A DNA stretch of 64,000 bases, taken from positions 1 to 64,000 of the forward strand of contig JAOTYL010000007.1 of the NCBI GenBank assembly GCA_029861865.1, given 5' to 3'. Of this stretch, positions 42,004 to 49,784 are shown piece after piece; the first letter of the stretch is position 1; each line of letters opens with the position of its first letter. Origin of the DNA: Myxococcales bacterium. Its GTDB lineage: Bacteria > Myxococcota_A > Polyangia > Polyangiales > Houyiibacteriaceae. Below the pieces are notes generated by a model that saw only the letters and a list, made by a program, of their open reading frames with translations, ran no database searches and was not told the DNA's origin. The position numbers and the translations under genes are program-made.

Positions 42004-44193
42004 GTGGGCTGGGCGCTCGTGGTGCTAGTGTGCGCGACCGCACCTTTGATCGGTCGCCTGATCCTGATGGTGGACAAGGATGTCGGGTTGCGGCTCGTCG
42101 ACGTTCGCGGCGTACTCGCCGACGTTTCGGTTGCCGCCCTGAGCCTCGCGCTCGTCGGGGGACTCGTGTCGGTTCGTCGATTCTGGGCGCGCATCGCAGC
42201 ATTGGTGGTCCTGCTGGCTTTGGTGATCGTCAGTTTTGCGATGTTCGAGTTCGTTTCGCTGTTTGATTCCTTGTACGCGCTCAGCCACTCGGGATATCTC
42301 GCCGATTCCACGTTCCTCGGAGGCTCGGTTCGTCATCTGCAGCATCCGATTCTCTTCGTTGTCATGATCGTAGGGGCCGTGATCGCGGTGGCGCTGGCCC
42401 AGACGCCGGCGGGACGGGGATGGTGGAGTGGCCTTGGCGTGGTATTCGCGGCGTCGGTCCTCGGGCAAGTGGTGCTCCCCATTTCGCACGAGCACGACGA
42501 ATGGCGGCAGCGACACGCTCTTCAAGCCAATCTGTCGGTCCTCCGCGTCTCCACCGCCTCGAGCACCGCCCGCACGCTCAGCGGGGACGTGCGCGAGGTA
42601 TTTCGTTCGGATCTCGACGGCGAGCGGTGGGTCGGCCCGCTCGATGGGCGTCCCAACGTGATCCTGGTGATGATCGAAGCCGCCTCGGGTGTGTACCTTC
42701 CATCGATCGCTGCCGCCGCAAGCGTTCAGAGCGACACGACCATGCGGAAGCTCGATGCGCTCGCCAAGGATCACATCCTGTTCACCCACGTCGTCGCGCA
42801 TCAACGGCAGACCAATCGTGGCGAATACGCGGTCCTGTGTGGAGACTATCCAAAGCTGGTCACCGATCAGTCCAAGATGACCGAGCAGGTCTACGGGAAC
42901 GCGCGCCGTTGCCTGCCATCGCTGTTCAAGGATGCAGGATACGTCACGGCATACATCCAGTCGGCCCCGCTTGGCTTCATGCTGAAGGACCAGTTCATGC
43001 AAAAGGCGGGCTTCGACGAGCTGATCGGGGATCCATGGTTTCGAAAGAGCTATGCCCGGACCGACTGGGGCGTCGACGACAAGGCGTTCTTCGAACAGGC
43101 ACTCCCGCGGATCCTCGAGCTCCACCGCGCGGAACAGCCGTTCTTCGCGACGTTGCTCACGGTGGGCACGCACCACCCGTACACCTTTCCCGAGTCGGTG
43201 GCGCGCGGGGGCGTCAGTAGCAGAGAGGCGAGGGCCTTTTCGTGGGCCGACGAAGCGGTTGACGAGTTCCTCGCGCAGCTCAAACAGGATGGGGTGCTTC
43301 GGGATACGGTGGTGATCGTCACCTCGGACGAATCGGCCGGTACGAGCCAGGCGTCGAACCCGTCAGAGCGACTCCTGTCGCAGAGTTGGTCGTTCGCCCT
43401 CGTCATGCTTCCTGAGGTAGAGGTGAAGCGGATCGATGCGCTGCACGGGCACGTCGATCTAGCGCTTTCCGTGGCGGATCTGCTTGGGATGGAAGCTCAC
43501 GCGAAGACCTTCATCGGGCGAAGCATGTTTCGTCGATACGACACGCCTCGCAGATTGTTTGGCGGCAACACGTATGCCCGCAAAGTGATCATGTGGGAAC
43601 CGACTGGAGGCGCGGTCTATTGCGATGAGGGCTTTCGCGCTTGCACCCGTGCGGTCTCCAAAGGCCCCTTCGGCCCGGTGACCGACGTGGAGACCCCGTC
43701 TGCGAGAACGCGCATGCTGGTCGAGGAGGTCGCTCGACTCACGCGATCGGGGCGCCCGGACATGACGGGCTCGCCGAGGATGGCTCTCTTGAGTGAGGAA
43801 AGAGTCCGTGTTCCCGCCGAGGACGGTAAAAAGCTGATCTTGGGAGGGCAGTACCTACGGGTCCCTGCCGGTACCGTGGTTCGAGTCGACTTCGACCTCG
43901 AGGTGCTCGGCGACCCAACTGCAACCGTCGACCTGCACCAAGACGTCTTCATGGACGGGTACCTGGTCTTCGAGCGTAAGGGTATTCGGCTCGATGGCGG
44001 CGACCGTTGGCGGTTGAGTTACTCCTTTGGTGCGCCGGCCGCGTCGGATCACCTCGTGGTTCAACTATACGCGCGGACCATCGCCGGCCAGGCGACCGAG
44101 CTCCGATTCCACCAGTCGAGTCTGTCGATGACGCGGGAGACCGTGCGCTCCAAAGAGCCGACCATCATTCGAGACGTCATCGAAGGGCCTTGA
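42004..44193 (+). CDS. Membrane-bound alkaline-phosphatase-superfamily enzyme (LTA synthase/phosphoglycerol transferase-like)
   Basis: A 729-residue protein with four to five N-terminal membrane helices (to about residue 170), then a periplasmic catalytic domain. PNVILVMIEAASG supplies the first metal ligand and HQRQTNRGEYAVLCGDYP the likely nucleophile Thr. GTHHPYTFP gives a His. The late metal motif reads VTSDESAGT where relatives usually have a Asp-His pair, so one ligand may be changed. A beta-rich tail follows from about residue 620. Related enzymes transfer phosphoglycerol or phosphoethanolamine to glycans or lipids. The substrate here is unknown. GTG start near AAGG; divergent from the methyltransferase. 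Confidence 0.75.
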   Translation: MGWALVVLVCATAPLIGRLILMVDKDVGLRLVDVRGVLADVSVAALSLALVGGLVSVRRFWARIAALVVLLALVIVSFAMFEFVSLFDSLYALSHSGYLADSTFLGGSVRHLQHPILFVVMIVGAVIAVALAQTPAGRGWWSGLGVVFAASVLGQVVLPISHEHDEWRQRHALQANLSVLRVSTASSTARTLSGDVREVFRSDLDGERWVGPLDGRPNVILVMIEAASGVYLPSIAAAASVQSDTTMRKLDALAKDHILFTHVVAHQRQTNRGEYAVLCGDYPKLVTDQSKMTEQVYGNARRCLPSLFKDAGYVTAYIQSAPLGFMLKDQFMQKAGFDELIGDPWFRKSYARTDWGVDDKAFFEQALPRILELHRAEQPFFATLLTVGTHHPYTFPESVARGGVSSREARAFSWADEAVDEFLAQLKQDGVLRDTVVIVTSDESAGTSQASNPSERLLSQSWSFALVMLPEVEVKRIDALHGHVDLALSVADLLGMEAHAKTFIGRSMFRRYDTPRRLFGGNTYARKVIMWEPTGGAVYCDEGFRACTRAVSKGPFGPVTDVETPSARTRMLVEEVARLTRSGRPDMTGSPRMALLSEERVRVPAEDGKKLILGGQYLRVPAGTVVRVDFDLEVLGDPTATVDLHQDVFMDGYLVFERKGIRLDGGDRWRLSYSFGAPAASDHLVVQLYARTIAGQATELRFHQSSLSMTRETVRSKEPTIIRDVIEGP

Positions 44194-44737
44194 CCGGCGT
44201 GTTGAACGGCTCCTAGCATACCTTTCCTCGAAATGGAGCGGAGTCGCATCGACGAAACCGGATCAACTCGGATCGATCGGGCGGTGTGGGACACGGCCAT
44301 GTGTCGGACGGCTCGGCTTGCATAGGTGGGCCGGTTCACTTGCGGGCTAGTGCCCACGCAAGCCTCGCCTCGTAGCTCGCGACCAACCCGAGCTGGTTGC
44401 TGTCTGACGGGTTGGCACTCGCCACGCCGCCCCATGACCGCACCCCACACCGCCCTATTGAGCCCACTACCGTGGACAATGGAGTCGCGGCGACTGGACC
44501 CTGCAAAGCTCACCCACATGGTCAATGACACTGTTTTTCGAGGAGTAGGTGACTCGGGCCGCGGTGCGGGATGGGCAGCACAGCGATGGGGAGGAGCCCG
44601 CGTCAAGATCCATACTTATCGCGAAGGGCGACCGGGGCCCCATTGCGAGCACGCCCGTCCGGCGCCGCGGCCCGAGTCACCGGTTGACGCAGAGCCAAGG
44701 GATGAGCGTCGACTTATGCCCCTGATCGGCCACTTCC
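44194..44737. other. Gene-free convergent gap with several hairpins
   Basis: No gene is supported between the phosphotransferase-like and acyl-CoA dehydrogenase stops. Hairpins seen: TTGCGGGC-TAGT-GCCC-AC-GCAA at 44340-44361; CCAACCCG (44383-44390) with CGGGTTGG (44408-44415), a perfect 8-bp stem; and the long hairpin at 44548-44681. The region may carry a structured RNA or inserted element. Open frames here lack coding character. Confidence 0.55.
44548..44681. repeat. 134-bp long imperfect hairpin (MITE-like or structured RNA)
   Basis: The end arms GGTGACTCGGGCCGCGGTGC (44548-44567) and GCGCCGCGGCCCGAGTCACC (44662-44681) are complementary except at one position that would be G-U in RNA. Pairing continues inward: GGGATGGGC with GCCCGTCC, then GATGGGG with CCCCATT, and near the centre CCC-GCG with CGC-GAA-GGG. 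Nearly the whole segment therefore folds into one hairpin. No open frame of note and no clear target-site duplication is visible. It lies 56 bp from the dehydrogenase stop. Confidence 0.7.
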
Positions 44738-45895
44738 TCAAGAAGAGTAACCTTCTACTTTGCTGATGATTTCGTTCATGATCTCGCGAGTACCACCACC
44801 GATGGGGTAGAGCCTCGCGTCGCGAAGCAGTCGTTCGACGACGTACTCCCGCATGTACCCATAGCCTCCGTGAATCTGCACCGCTTGGTCGCAGACGAAC
44901 ATACACATGTCCGTAGCCGTGTTCTTTGCCATGGCTGCAATCGAGGGCGTCTCTTCACCCGTCAAGTACCGAGTCACGCACTCGGACGTCAGGGCACGCG
45001 AGGCCGCCAGCCGGGTCGCCATATCGGCGAGCTTGTGACGTATGACTTGAAAGCCGCTCAGCGACTTGCCAAAGGCGTGGCGGTCTTTGGCATAGGTGAC
45101 CGATTCATCATAGGCGAGCTCTGCGATCGCATTACATTGGCCGGCGATCATGAGGCGCTCCGAAACGAAGTTCTTCATGATCAGTGGGAAGCCGCCGTTT
45201 TCCTTTCCAATCAGGTTTTTCGCGGGCACCCGGCAGTCTTCGAACACGATCTCGCCCGTGTCGCTTGCCCACCATCCCATTTTCTTGAGCTTGTTGGCCA
45301 CGCTGTAGCCGGGCGTATCGGCCTCGATGATCAGTAACGAGATGCCATCGTGCTTTTCGCCCCCGGTTCGCACCGCCGTCGTGAGAAAGTCTGCGCGGCA
45401 TCCAGAGGTAATGAATGTCTTGGCGCCGTTGACGATGTAGTGGTCGCCGTCGCGAACGGCTTTGGTGCGCACGGCAGCCACATCGCTTCCGCCTCCGGCC
45501 TCGGTAATGCCCAAGGCAGCGATCTTGTCGCCAGCGAGGGTCGGTCGGACAAAGCGCTCCTTCTGTTCGTCGTTACCAAACCGCAAGATTGGCGGAATCG
45601 CGATGTCGTGGCTGCCGAGGCCCACACAGGTCCCGACCGATTTGCCTGCGAGGACCATCTCTTCAGCGCGGACCAGCAGATGGCCGAGATTCCCGCCGCT
45701 GCCCCCCCACTCGACTGGATAGTTGACCCCGAGATAGCCAACGGCCGCCGCTCGCTTGTAGAGCGCGCGCGGAAACTCGTTTGCCTCTTCCCATGCCAAC
45801 GCGTGCGGCGCGATTTCAGCAGCTGCGAAACGACGAATCTGCTCACGAAGCGCGGTATGTTCTTCTCGTTCGTAGAGGTATCGGCCCACCGGCAT
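44738..45895 (-). CDS. Acyl-CoA dehydrogenase (LCAD-like)
   Basis: A 385-residue flavoenzyme with the three-domain ACAD layout: AALGITEAGGGSDVAAVRTK binds FAD and substrate, and QIHGGYGYMREYVVERLLRD is the C-terminal signature. The usual late catalytic Glu is replaced by Gly in YPIGGGTREIMNE, so the base is probably the Glu in ELAYDESVTYAKDR on helix G, as in long-chain and isovaleryl dehydrogenases. It desaturates acyl-CoA thioesters and passes electrons to ETF. The substrate cannot be read from sequence. It is not part of the ecm operon. Confidence 0.88.
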   Translation of the reverse strand: MPVGRYLYEREEHTALREQIRRFAAAEIAPHALAWEEANEFPRALYKRAAAVGYLGVNYPVEWGGSGGNLGHLLVRAEEMVLAGKSVGTCVGLGSHDIAIPPILRFGNDEQKERFVRPTLAGDKIAALGITEAGGGSDVAAVRTKAVRDGDHYIVNGAKTFITSGCRADFLTTAVRTGGEKHDGISLLIIEADTPGYSVANKLKKMGWWASDTGEIVFEDCRVPAKNLIGKENGGFPLIMKNFVSERLMIAGQCNAIAELAYDESVTYAKDRHAFGKSLSGFQVIRHKLADMATRLAASRALTSECVTRYLTGEETPSIAAMAKNTATDMCMFVCDQAVQIHGGYGYMREYVVERLLRDARLYPIGGGTREIMNEIISKVEGYSS

Positions 45896-46114
45896 CTACT
45901 ATCATGGGGAAGGCTGAGCGGGAAGATCGGTCCGCTCCAGCATCGCGCGCGATTCCCATCACGTCGATCAAGGTTCCTCCGACGAGCTGACCCAGCCCGG
46001 CACGCGATGCTGCCCGAGCAACCGGATCAAGTAGCAAGCGCCGTCCTCGGCTTCTTGTCCCGATAAGCTGACTGCTGTCCTACGCGGTCCGAGCACTGAC
46101 GCCCGCCCCACGCG

Positions 46115-47341
46115 CTACCGCGCTTGCTGCTGCAAGTAAACGTCCAAGCGTTGCCGGACATTCTCGCGCATATTCATGTAGAACAAACCGTAGTCGTAGT
46201 TGTGGAAATTTCCTCCCGGCATGATCGCAGTCGTGAAGGCCTTCGTGATCGGCCAGGATACATACAGGAACCCGTCCTCCCTCAACGTCGCTGAGACTTC
46301 CCCCACGTGTGGGGCCGACAAGCTGTGCGCCCGCAATCCGATCGGGTTCTCCCCGCCGAATCCCTTCCATCTCACGCCGCGGGGGTCGGACAAGACCACA
46401 TGAACAGCCCCCTTGTTCGCGCTAGCGGCTACCGCACGCGTGTCGTTCGTCCAGCTCAAAGGGTTGGTAGCAACTGGTCTCTTGTGCGCTCGGCGTACCC
46501 ACGTGCCCGTTCCGTTCGAGTTGGCGTACCAGACCTCAGCTCGATCGATCCAATGGCTCGGTCCGCCCTCATCTGAATACGTATCCCACGCGACGATGCA
46601 ACGCGTATCTATGGCGCTCCGTGAAGGATGGAAGCTCTTGAAATATCCGTTCTCAAACTGGTCTTGTGGAAACCGAAAGCCGATTGCATACGCCGCGACC
46701 GTTCTCTCTGCCAAGTCGGTGCCGTCGATGCGCTCTTTCAGCAATCGCATGGCGTGAACGGTCCCCTGGCTGTGCGATCCAATGAAAAACGGCCGGCCCT
46801 GATTCCAATGCCGTAGATAGTGTTCGAAGGCATCGAGCACATCCGTGTACGCGAGCTCCAAGGCGGCACGTCCGCTCTTGGTGCCACGCAGGAAAGAGTA
46901 AAAAGTGGCCTGACGGTAGCGAGGAGCAACGATACGACAGCCGTCGTTGAAAACAGAGGCCTGTCCAGGGATGATCAGCTCATCGACGAGCTCGTTGGCA
47001 TGCGCATGATCGAGGGGGGCGTTCCAATATCGAGCTCCGAAATAGCTCGTGGGATGAATGAAAAATACATCCGCGCCGCATGCCGTCGGTCGGTCCCTTG
47101 CATCCCGGCCAAGAGGCTTGAAGTCAGACTTGTTGGGTGCCTCCGGATGCACTGCCCACTGTGATCGATCGGAATAGTCCGGGGCCGGAGGGGGAGTGCG
47201 GTCACCGAACTCCGTTTTGGGCCTGAGCCTTGTGGCGAAGCTCAGCCAGCCCAAGGCGATTCGGGCCTTGGTCCCGGCTCTCGAAAAAAGCTTCTGAATC
47301 GGTGTGCGCGTCGTCATGAGATGGGCGGTCGCCAAATGCAT
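46115..47341 (-). CDS. DUF3089-family alpha/beta-hydrolase-like protein
   Basis: A 408-residue protein. ADVFFIHPTSYFGARYWNAP and the later RPFFIGSHSQGTVHAMRLLK, a G-x-S-x-G-like nucleophile elbow around GSHSQG, mark the DUF3089 group, thought to be esterase-like alpha/beta hydrolases. RRAHKRPVATNPLSW and NFHNYDYGLFYMNMRENV are conserved late elements. I start at ATG 47341, which has GGAGAG upstream; ATG 47317 is an alternative. There is no obvious signal peptide, only a mildly hydrophobic N-terminus. It is divergent from the signal-peptide protein gene. Confidence 0.75.
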   Translation of the reverse strand: MHLATAHLMTTRTPIQKLFSRAGTKARIALGWLSFATRLRPKTEFGDRTPPPAPDYSDRSQWAVHPEAPNKSDFKPLGRDARDRPTACGADVFFIHPTSYFGARYWNAPLDHAHANELVDELIIPGQASVFNDGCRIVAPRYRQATFYSFLRGTKSGRAALELAYTDVLDAFEHYLRHWNQGRPFFIGSHSQGTVHAMRLLKERIDGTDLAERTVAAYAIGFRFPQDQFENGYFKSFHPSRSAIDTRCIVAWDTYSDEGGPSHWIDRAEVWYANSNGTGTWVRRAHKRPVATNPLSWTNDTRAVAASANKGAVHVVLSDPRGVRWKGFGGENPIGLRAHSLSAPHVGEVSATLREDGFLYVSWPITKAFTTAIMPGGNFHNYDYGLFYMNMRENVRQRLDVYLQQQAR

Positions 47342-47432
47342 GCGCTCTCCAGCGTTTGGCTTCTGCGAAATCTTGTACCCCATAACGGGCCAGAATTGTG
47401 TAGCATCCGCTCTCGTTACGAGAGCTGCATCG

Positions 47433-48242
47433 ATGACGACACCTGGACAGCACCGCGGGGCCTCCCGCATCACCTTCCTTTTCGGAGCAGCCCTTGCTGT
47501 CGGTATCGCGCTCGCTGCTTCCACAGCGCGCGCGCAAGACGCGTATCATTGCATCGAAGAGCTTTCGGAAGACCAGCTCGATTACCGTATCCAGAAGATC
47601 CAAAGCAACTTCGAAGACGGCCAAGAAAAAGCGGCGGCTTGGCGCTTTGGATGGATGTTCGCGTTAGCGGGCAGCCTGATGCAGCCGACTTACAACTTGG
47701 TCACTCAGGAGAGCCCGCGCGCCGAGCGTTTCTTCGAGTGGGCGATCATCGGAGGAGGTATTGCGGCTGTCTTGCAGCTTGCTGTCATTCCGATGCCCGG
47801 CGTCTGGGGCGCCAAGCGCATCCGGCGCAAACCTGGCAAGACGATAGAAGAGAAGCGCGCCAAGCTTCGGTATGCGACACAGACTCTGGAGAAGTCCGCA
47901 AAGGTCCAAGAGTATCTGGGAGGCCCCAATTATGGTGGAGGCGGCGTGGTCTACGGCCTGGTGATGGGCAGCGTTTATGTCGGCCTCTACCACGACGAGA
48001 ACGGCGATCTGCCCACGGCATTCGATCGGAGGATGGCGCGCTTTCGTGCGGCGGGGCTCTATTTGATACCGCCGGTGTTGAGCATCGGACAGGCAGTGAG
48101 CCACCCCAAGCATTCGTACGAGTACTGGGAGCAGTACCGAGGGATTGCGTGCAGCAGCAAGTACTACGACACAAGCGAGCGGGGGCCCGAGCTCGACCTC
48201 GGGTTCAGTGGCACCAGCCTAACTCTGAAGGTCAGGTTCTAG
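47433..48242 (+). CDS. Exported or membrane protein of unknown function
   Basis: A 269-residue protein with a signal peptide (FLFGAALAVGIALAASTARA, predicted cut before QDAYHCIEEL). The mature part has two or three moderately hydrophobic stretches (GWMFALAGSLMQPTYNL, AIIGGGIAAVLQLAVIPMPG, GGGVVYGLVMGSVYVGLY). It ends LGFSGTSLTLKVRF with a terminal Phe, as in many outer-membrane proteins. No family recognised. The frame is open upstream, but the ATG at 47433 places the signal peptide correctly. It ends 4 nt before the FadL-like gene, so the two form an operon. Confidence 0.65.
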   Translation: MTTPGQHRGASRITFLFGAALAVGIALAASTARAQDAYHCIEELSEDQLDYRIQKIQSNFEDGQEKAAAWRFGWMFALAGSLMQPTYNLVTQESPRAERFFEWAIIGGGIAAVLQLAVIPMPGVWGAKRIRRKPGKTIEEKRAKLRYATQTLEKSAKVQEYLGGPNYGGGGVVYGLVMGSVYVGLYHDENGDLPTAFDRRMARFRAAGLYLIPPVLSIGQAVSHPKHSYEYWEQYRGIACSSKYYDTSERGPELDLGFSGTSLTLKVRF

Positions 48243-48246
48243 GACG

Positions 48247-49776
48247 ATGCGTAGCCGCTTCATCACGATTGGCGTCTTCACCGTCCTCGTTTCGTGGTCC
48301 GGTCTCCCCGTTGTGGCGAGCGCCGGTGGTTATGAGTTCCCGGGGGGTGATGCGCGTGCGCTCGGCCGTGGCTCCACAGGCTTTGCCCGTGCCGACGATC
48401 CGATCATGGCGTTCCTCAACCCTGCCGCGCTGGGTTCGATGCCCAACCAGCTCGTCTTGGGCAACGATCTGATTTTCCAGAAATCATGCGTGGATCGGAC
48501 CGGCACCTACGACCCAGGGTATGTGGGCGGCCAAACCAACGTCGAGCATCCCGAGGTATGTACCGGCAAGGACATCCCCGATCGCATGACGCTCTTGCCG
48601 CTGATCGCTTTTTCGGTGCGATTCGGCAAACGCGTAGCCATGCTCCTCGGCCTCGATGCGCCCTATGCGACTCGCCGGATGCTATGGGAGGAAGGACCGC
48701 GGATCGATGAGGACGGCCGCGAACAACCTGGTTTCTATCCTGCGCCGGATGGGGTGACGACTCCGGACGGCCTCGTGCCCTCGCCGCTCCGGTACTTGCT
48801 CGTCAAGGACGACGTGATCCTGCTCCACGTAACGTACGGGATCGGGGTGAAGTTGACCGACTGGTTGCAGATCGGTGCGGGCTTTGGATGGGGTTTTTCG
48901 AAAGTCAGGTTCACCAACTACACGCGATTTCTCCAGGAGGGCGAGGACCCGGCCGGGGATCAGCCAACGACAGCGACAGTCACAGACTGGTTCGTCCCGC
49001 GAGTGATCGGATCCATTCATTTCATTCCTCACGATCGGGTCGACATCGTGTTCGGCGTCCGATGGGATGACGATGTAAAGGCGAGCGGCAATACCGTCGC
49101 CCAAACGCCGTTAGGCGAGGGCCGGAGCAGTGTCTCGTATACGGCGCAGCGGCCAATGTGGTTCAACTTTGGCATCCGATACGCCCACCGCACTGCACCT
49201 CGCAGTAGCCTCGACGACGGTGACGCCACGGACGACCCCATGAAGAACGAGACGTTCGATATCGAGGCCAATGTGATCTACGAGCGCAACTCGGTCGTCA
49301 CCGACGCGCTATTTCTATCCGGCGATATAAGCATTTTCACAAACCCCGACGATCCCGAGCCGAGCACCGTCATTCCGGCGTTCGAAAATCCCATACGGGT
49401 TCCCCATCACTGGAAAGATCAGGTTTCCGTGCGAGTGGGAGGAGATTGGAACGTGATTCCGGGCCAGCTCGCGCTTCGGTTGGGCGGGTCGTACGAGACG
49501 TTGGGCTTTCGGGACGGGTTCGCATTCATCGACTATCTGCCGCTCCAACGCTTTGGCGTTCATGTAGGCCTGAGTGGTCGCTTTGGCAGAACCGAGCTGA
49601 CACTCGGGTACGCCCATTTCTTCACGTCGACCTACAACGAACCCAATGGTCAGCATCCTCAGATAGTCATTGGTTTGGACGGCCCCGTGGACGGCGTGAC
49701 CACATTCACCAACTCGGGCACGTATAAGACCCATGTCGACGTGCTTGGATGGTCTTTGCGCGTCGTGTTCAAATGA
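48247..49776 (+). CDS. FadL/OmpP1-family outer-membrane transport protein
   Basis: A 509-residue protein with a signal peptide ending near ASAGG, followed by the FadL signature GGDARALGRGSTGFARADD with FLNPAALG. The remainder is a series of amphipathic strands and it ends VLGWSLRVVFK, a barrel-closing strand with an aromatic residue near the terminus. FadL-type barrels admit long-chain fatty acids and other hydrophobic molecules. An extended acidic loop (SGDISIFTNPDDPEPSTVIP) is unusual. An acyl-CoA dehydrogenase gene is a few kb away, but a shared pathway is only a guess. Confidence 0.8.
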   Translation: MRSRFITIGVFTVLVSWSGLPVVASAGGYEFPGGDARALGRGSTGFARADDPIMAFLNPAALGSMPNQLVLGNDLIFQKSCVDRTGTYDPGYVGGQTNVEHPEVCTGKDIPDRMTLLPLIAFSVRFGKRVAMLLGLDAPYATRRMLWEEGPRIDEDGREQPGFYPAPDGVTTPDGLVPSPLRYLLVKDDVILLHVTYGIGVKLTDWLQIGAGFGWGFSKVRFTNYTRFLQEGEDPAGDQPTTATVTDWFVPRVIGSIHFIPHDRVDIVFGVRWDDDVKASGNTVAQTPLGEGRSSVSYTAQRPMWFNFGIRYAHRTAPRSSLDDGDATDDPMKNETFDIEANVIYERNSVVTDALFLSGDISIFTNPDDPEPSTVIPAFENPIRVPHHWKDQVSVRVGGDWNVIPGQLALRLGGSYETLGFRDGFAFIDYLPLQRFGVHVGLSGRFGRTELTLGYAHFFTSTYNEPNGQHPQIVIGLDGPVDGVTTFTNSGTYKTHVDVLGWSLRVVFK

Positions 49777-49784
49777 CCGAGGGC

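Noticed and set aside
45843..46037. Small minus-strand gene between the acyl-CoA dehydrogenase and the DUF3089 gene
   Set aside because: The 64-residue frame overlaps the start of the dehydrogenase gene, has no convincing ribosome site and matches no family I know.
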